Positions 59,891 to 64,000 of a stretch of 64,000 bases of DNA are shown here, one piece after another. The stretch is from contig OZ252011.1 of assembly GCA_965247355.1 (NCBI GenBank), positions 1,054,001-1,118,000 on the forward strand, given 5' to 3'. This DNA is from RHLJ01 sp965247355. GTDB taxonomy: Bacteria; Bacteroidota; Rhodothermia; Balneolales; Balneolaceae. Positions within the stretch are counted from its first letter, which is position 1. Each line of letters begins with the position of its first letter. The notes beneath the pieces were generated by a model that saw only the letters and a list, made by a program, of their open reading frames with translations, did not search any database and was not told the origin of the DNA. The translations under genes and the position numbers were made by a program.

Positions 59891-61423
59891 TTAGCCAAGC
59901 AGTTCCACTAACCGGGCTGCATTCAACAGCTTCGACTCCTGGAAAGAATCACCCATAAACTGGATTCCGTAAGGAAGTCCGTTTGAATGAGTTCCTGCTG
60001 GAAGACTAATACCACAAATTCCCGCAAGATTTGCAGAAATGGTATATACATCGTTTAGGTACATCTGAACAGGATCATTCAACTCAGATCCAATATCAAA
60101 AGCAGTTGTCGGAGCTGTAGGAGTAACAATTACATCCACATTTTTGAATGCATTGGTAAAATCTTCCTTAATCAATCTTCGAACACGCTGTGCTTTGCCA
60201 TAATATGCATCGTAATAGCCTGCACTCAACACATAAGTACCTAACATGATGCGTCGCTTAACTTCCACACCAAAGCCTTCTGTACGCGATTTCTTATACA
60301 AGCGGGTTAACGGCGCATCTAATTTGTTGAGTTCCTGCTGAAGAGCAACAAGATCATCCCCTTCTGCGCTCTTTATAGATTGTTTAAGTGCTTCTTCCTC
60401 TCTTTTCAGCTCATCAAGCATCTGGTCTTTATCAGCACGATGACCATATCGGATTCCATCAAAGCGGGCAAGATTACTTGAAGCTTCAGCCGTGGCTAAA
60501 ATGTAGTAGGTAGCAAGTGCATATTTAGAGTGAGGAAGTTCAATAGGTACTAACTCTGCCCCATCAGCTTCCAGCTTGCTTAGTATTTCTTTGATGCTTT
60601 CGTTGATCTCAGTATCCAATCCCTCTCCGAAAAGGGCTTCAGGAACACCGATTTTAATATTTTTTTGGGGATTTTGAACCGCAGCCACATAATCGTCTTT
60701 CTCAACAGAAGCACAGGTATTATCCCGCTCGTCAAAACCGGCAATGGTTTGTAGCACTGTAGCCACATCTTCGACGGAGTGACCAAAAGGACCAATAGAA
60801 TCGAAGGATGATGCATAAGCAACCAATCCGTATCTGGAAACACGACCATAGGTAGGTTTCAATCCTATTACTCCACAGTATGAGGCCGGCTGACGAATAG
60901 AACCACCGGTATCTGATCCTAAGGTAGCATTTGCCATATTTGCGGCAACTGCGGCTGCGCTACCACCGGATGATCCACCGGTTACTTTGTTTGTATCATG
61001 TGGATTCTTTGCAGCTCCATATCGGCTATATTCATTGGTAGAACCCATTGCGAATTCATCCATATTCAAACGCCCGATCAGTATGGCATCTTCCGCATGA
61101 AGTCGCTCGATGACCGTCGCATCGTATACACTTTCAAAATTTTCCAAGATGTTTGACGCACAGGTTGTAGGCTTTCCGCGCTCACAAATTACATCTTTGA
61201 TACCCATGATTGCTCCAACCAGAGCGCCGGCCTCGCCTTTATCCACCTTTTTCTGGATAGCATCCGCCTGCTCAAAAGCAGAGTCAAAATCGAGATAAAC
61301 ATAGGCGTTTACTTCTTCATTTCTTTCTTCAATCCGGGATTTATATCCTTCTACTAGTTCCCTTAATGTAACGTCTCCTGCCAGTACTTTTTCTCTGGCT
61401 TCAGCAATCGTCTGTGTGGTCAA
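59891..61423 (-). CDS. gatA: Asp-tRNA(Asn)/Glu-tRNA(Gln) amidotransferase subunit A
   Basis: The glutaminase subunit of GatCAB, which releases ammonia to amidate mischarged Glu-tRNA(Gln) or Asp-tRNA(Asn). 510 residues; amidase signature with the Ser-cisSer-Lys triad: Lys in MGIKDVIC, GGSSGGSAAAVA, and GSDTGGSIRQPASYCG (nucleophile Ser region). Start TTG 61423 (LTTQTIAEAREK); no ATG occurs before the conserved region. gatB and gatC are not adjacent here. tatA lies 12 bases upstream on the same strand. Confidence 0.95.
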   Translation of the reverse strand: MTTQTIAEAREKVLAGDVTLRELVEGYKSRIEERNEEVNAYVYLDFDSAFEQADAIQKKVDKGEAGALVGAIMGIKDVICERGKPTTCASNILENFESVYDATVIERLHAEDAILIGRLNMDEFAMGSTNEYSRYGAAKNPHDTNKVTGGSSGGSAAAVAANMANATLGSDTGGSIRQPASYCGVIGLKPTYGRVSRYGLVAYASSFDSIGPFGHSVEDVATVLQTIAGFDERDNTCASVEKDDYVAAVQNPQKNIKIGVPEALFGEGLDTEINESIKEILSKLEADGAELVPIELPHSKYALATYYILATAEASSNLARFDGIRYGHRADKDQMLDELKREEEALKQSIKSAEGDDLVALQQELNKLDAPLTRLYKKSRTEGFGVEVKRRIMLGTYVLSAGYYDAYYGKAQRVRRLIKEDFTNAFKNVDVIVTPTAPTTAFDIGSELNDPVQMYLNDVYTISANLAGICGISLPAGTHSNGLPYGIQFMGDSFQESKLLNAARLVELLG

Positions 61424-61434
61424 ACCGCCCTCTA

Positions 61435-61650
61435 TTACTTTGAAGTTTTGTTTTCTTCATGGTTTACAGCGTCATCAATGTCTTTGGAACTCTCTTCGAT
61501 TTCCTTTTTGATGTCTTTCGAGGCTTGTCTGAATTCTTTAATTCCCTGCCCTAATCCTTTGGCTAATTCAGGAATTCTCTTCGCTCCGAAAAATACGAGA
61601 ACGAAGATAGCGATGATGATAATTTCTGTTGTTCCTATTCCATTAAACAT
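61435..61650 (-). CDS. tatA: Twin-arginine translocase subunit TatA
   Basis: A small pore-forming subunit of the Tat pathway that exports folded proteins. 71 residues: short periplasmic start (MFNGIGTTE), one membrane helix (IIIIAIFVLVFFGAKRIPEL), the FGAKRIPELAKGLG hinge with the conserved Phe-Gly, an amphipathic helix (GIKEFRQASKDIKKE) and an acidic tail. TatA rather than TatB by length. It probably shares a promoter in the 165-base spacer with the divergent DUF2795 gene and a transcript with gatA. Confidence 0.95.
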   Translation of the reverse strand: MFNGIGTTEIIIIAIFVLVFFGAKRIPELAKGLGQGIKEFRQASKDIKKEIEESSKDIDDAVNHEENKTSK

Positions 61651-61815
61651 AAAATAATCCTGGTTGGATTTAGTTGATGTATTTGTGCTAAGATAACAAT
61701 ATTTTCGGCACGATTTGAGCTCAAAAAAAATTTAATCAATACTTGAATTTTATCAAGCTCACATGTTTAATGTACCAGATATATTAGACAAAAATTTTAA
61801 ACCAAAGGTAAAACT

Positions 61816-62070
61816 ATGATTTGGACAGTTGAATTAGCTGCAGCGTTGGACGAAGCTCCCTTTCCGGCTAATAGAGACGAGCTAATTGAATGGGCGGAAC
61901 GGAATGGACTACCCACTCAGATAATTGTAAATCTCGAAGAGTTAGAAGAGATTGATGAAGGTGAAAATACTATTTACGAGAGTATGGAAGATATTTGGCC
62001 TGATTACATCCGAAAAGAAGACTTTTTTCATAATGAAGATGATGAAGGCTTCGACTATGATGACGTATAG
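61816..62070 (+). CDS. DUF2795 domain protein
   Basis: An 84-residue acidic protein. It opens MIWTVELAAALDEAPFPANRDELIEWAERNGLPTQI, the DUF2795 pattern (a small helical domain, with LPxxV-like NGLPTQIIVNL), and continues to EDIWPDYIRKEDFF with a strongly acidic tail (EDDEGFDYDDV). AAAGG upstream of the ATG is a fair ribosome-binding site. Function unknown. Confidence 0.85.
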   Translation: MIWTVELAAALDEAPFPANRDELIEWAERNGLPTQIIVNLEELEEIDEGENTIYESMEDIWPDYIRKEDFFHNEDDEGFDYDDV

Positions 62071-62114
62071 CTACGATTTAACATTTTAGAGTGAACCAAA
62101 AGACTGTGCTGTGC

Positions 62115-64000
62115 ATGGTCTTTGTTTCTTTATTGTACTTGAAAACCCTACTTCCCTTTTACAAGCTGGCACTCTGTGTAGCATGTATACTTTTGCTGCA
62201 GTCCGGCTCTTTATCTCCATTACAGGCCCAGACTTCCAACTCAGACTCAACAAATGTTGAAGATGTTGTGCGAAGAGTGCGTTTCTCGGGGAATGATTAT
62301 GTAAAAGACCGGACCCTTGAAAACCTGATACGAACCCGGACAAACCGTGAGTTTTTAGGTATTCCAAGATTTACACCCTGGTATTTCATCTGGAAAGCAA
62401 GTAATGGACGGTTTGGAGAAGACCCCTCTTACCTGGATCGTCAGGTTGTGGTAAATGACATGGAGCGTATTGCTCTGTATTACGAGTCGCTGGGATTTCT
62501 GAATGTTGAGGTAGACACTACCATTGTTGAATTCAGATCTGATAAAATTGAAGTTTCTTTTATTATTGATGAAGGTGAACCATCCCGAATACAGTCACTT
62601 TCTTACACGGGTCTACCCAATTTCCCAAACCCTGAGACAAAGCGAAGATTCCTTATTCAGAGTCCGCTTACAGGCAGAGCAATAAATGACTCTACCTTTC
62701 AGGTTGGGCGTCAATACAATTCTCAGGAACTCAAGAATGAACAACTTCGGATTCTCAGTTTTTTGAAAAATAATGGGTACGCCTCTGTTGAACGGGATTC
62801 CGTTACCGCCTTCGTTAAACAAGACTCCGCCAACACATTGCTTCTTGATGTTCTTTTTAGTGTGGACCCAGGTTCTGTCTACAAGTTTGGTGATTTGGAA
62901 GTAAAGTTAGCAGATGGAACACCTCCTGATAATTACAGTCAATCGGATACACTCTCAGGAGAACCATTTACTGCAGACACTAACAGAATATTTCTGGCTA
63001 AAGAACCCGAAACAGATACTAAGTTCTCATTATTGAGTGATCAAATCCTTTTTACACCCGGAGAAACATACAATGAAGAACTATATCTGCAAACGGTAAA
63101 GGAATTTCAAAACCTGGGAATGCTTTATATCCGCAGATTTGGTCAGAATCAGAATGGAGTACGCCCGGATTTTACTAAAGAAGAAATACCTGTTTACTTT
63201 GATCTGGAAACCATTACAAAACATAGTATCAGTACCGAACTATTCGGAATGAAGCGTTACGGTTTTGGTACCGGTTTTGGAGTTGATTACTCAAATAATA
63301 ATGTATTCGGAAAAGCGGAACGACTTAGTATCGGAGCAAATGCAAGTTTTGAATATGTCTCTTCCAATACATTAGAAGAAATTGCTCCTGGCGACACTCT
63401 CCAATCCTCTTTCCTTAGAAGCTATGAATTAAGAGGTGAATACTCAGTTCCAAGAATCGCTTTCCCTTTTTCATTCCTTGATAACCAAAAATATTTCACA
63501 AGTGCTTTAACACGGTATTCTCTATCCTATAGCCGCTCAGATCAATTACTATTTGATATCAATTCCGACGTTCGATTTAATTACCAGTATGAAGTCCAAC
63601 ACAACGACCGATTTTCATCCTTCTTTGATCTGATTGAACTGGATATTGTAGATACAAGTCCAACTGAAAGGTTTAATGATTCGCTTAAAGTAGAATTTGG
63701 AGAAAACTCTCTGGAATACATCCGGATTTTACAGGACTTTGAGCCCCAGATTTCCTCTGTAATCAGGTATACATTCAGGAGTAAAAATACGGACCTCATT
63801 AAACGTAACTATGGCTATTTCAGCGAATATTCCATATCTGCAGGTGGGAATATCCCCTATGTTCTTGATCGTTTTATAATAACTCCAAGTACTTTGGAAA
63901 GTACTCTCCCTCCTCTTTTTGGGTTGAGTAATAATGAGCTTACCTATAGCAGGTATATAAAATTGACAGCTGATTACAGAAAGTATTATCCAGTTTCAAA
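62115..64000 (+). CDS. BamA/TamA-family outer-membrane assembly protein (3' end outside window)
   Basis: An open frame runs to the last base, at least 628 residues. ATG 62115 gives a hydrophobic signal segment (ALCVACILLLQSGSLSPLQA, cleavage near QAQ); GTG 62091 is an alternative. POTRA-like repeats follow: VRRVRFSGNDYVKDRTLENLI, then IEVSFIIDEGEPSRIQSLSY and VLFSVDPGSVYKFGDLEV. From about residue 380 alternating strands begin the Omp85 barrel (ISTELFGMKRYGFGTGFGVDYSNNNVFGKAERLSIG). It is probably a Bacteroidota-type BamA/TamA paralogue that inserts outer-membrane proteins or secretes lipoproteins. The barrel C-terminus is beyond the window. Confidence 0.88.
   Translation, partial: MVFVSLLYLKTLLPFYKLALCVACILLLQSGSLSPLQAQTSNSDSTNVEDVVRRVRFSGNDYVKDRTLENLIRTRTNREFLGIPRFTPWYFIWKASNGRFGEDPSYLDRQVVVNDMERIALYYESLGFLNVEVDTTIVEFRSDKIEVSFIIDEGEPSRIQSLSYTGLPNFPNPETKRRFLIQSPLTGRAINDSTFQVGRQYNSQELKNEQLRILSFLKNNGYASVERDSVTAFVKQDSANTLLLDVLFSVDPGSVYKFGDLEVKLADGTPPDNYSQSDTLSGEPFTADTNRIFLAKEPETDTKFSLLSDQILFTPGETYNEELYLQTVKEFQNLGMLYIRRFGQNQNGVRPDFTKEEIPVYFDLETITKHSISTELFGMKRYGFGTGFGVDYSNNNVFGKAERLSIGANASFEYVSSNTLEEIAPGDTLQSSFLRSYELRGEYSVPRIAFPFSFLDNQKYFTSALTRYSLSYSRSDQLLFDINSDVRFNYQYEVQHNDRFSSFFDLIELDIVDTSPTERFNDSLKVEFGENSLEYIRILQDFEPQISSVIRYTFRSKNTDLIKRNYGYFSEYSISAGGNIPYVLDRFIITPSTLESTLPPLFGLSNNELTYSRYIKLTADYRKYYPVS

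Noticed and set aside
62086..62367. Minus-strand frame of 93 codons at the start of the BamA-like gene
   Set aside because: The plus-strand frame continues open to the window end with POTRA-like and barrel sequence, so this is a shadow.

Overview
The window looks like a chromosome segment of a member of the Bacteroidota/Balneolota/Rhodothermota group, most likely a marine or halophilic Balneolales-type bacterium. This is inference from gene content. The clues are a GWxTD-domain protein, a monomeric NADP isocitrate dehydrogenase, a two-subunit 2-oxoacid:ferredoxin oxidoreductase, CrtC/glycosyltransferase/acyltransferase genes of the type used for acylated carotenoid glycosides, several secreted M28 peptidases, A+T-rich DNA and few clear Shine-Dalgarno sites. 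No rRNA, tRNA, CRISPR array or phage structural gene was recognised.

Layout. 1-5.0 kb: copper resistance (P-type ATPase cut by the window edge, a Met/His/Cys-rich exported protein, a multicopper oxidase fused to a CopB-like domain, small membrane proteins). 5.2-8.9 kb: O-methyltransferase and a probable carotenoid-decorating group. 9-16 kb: housekeeping (XerC/D, ribosome hibernation factor, HprK, M23 and M28 peptidases, TrmH, an OmpR-type regulator, a sugar-isomerase-like lipoprotein). 16.3-25 kb: BioB, a GAF histidine kinase between two copies of a repeat, KorAB, a Kef-type antiporter. 25-30.1 kb: an accessory block bounded by long direct repeats, including a duplicated 5' end of mtaB, and carrying cassette-like single genes. 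30.2-36.2 kb: mtaB, an unusual uracil-DNA glycosylase, DnaB, an M28 peptidase, small genes. 36.4-46.5 kb: HchA/AraC pair, a GIY-YIG gene inside perfect 26-bp inverted repeats, a tRNA-queuosine mannosyltransferase homologue, MutL, isocitrate dehydrogenase, GH10 xylanase. 47-53.7 kb: acyl-CoA carboxylase beta, GWxTD protein, PdxA, methyltransferase, FtsE-like ATPase, QueG. 53.7-55.5 kb: YefM-YoeB and two unknown genes separated by attC-like palindromes. 55.7-64 kb: ECF sigma factor, Ppx/GppA, PrmA, glutaminyl-cyclase-like M28, SDR, GatA, TatA, DUF2795 protein and the start of a BamA/TamA-like protein.

The most interesting parts are three. (1) A compact 385-bp element (38291-38675) in which a 96-residue GIY-YIG nuclease gene lies between perfect 26-bp inverted palindromes. 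The same repeat architecture, without the gene, recurs in intergenic spaces. (2) A block at 25.0-30.3 kb in which two 'A repeat - different gene - B repeat' units share their boundaries at a GTT. (3) A second cluster at 53.7-54.95 kb with textbook-like attC arms but no integrase. Together these suggest that integron-like cassettes, or an uncharacterised cassette system, and a GIY-YIG/palindrome mobile element are shaping this chromosome.
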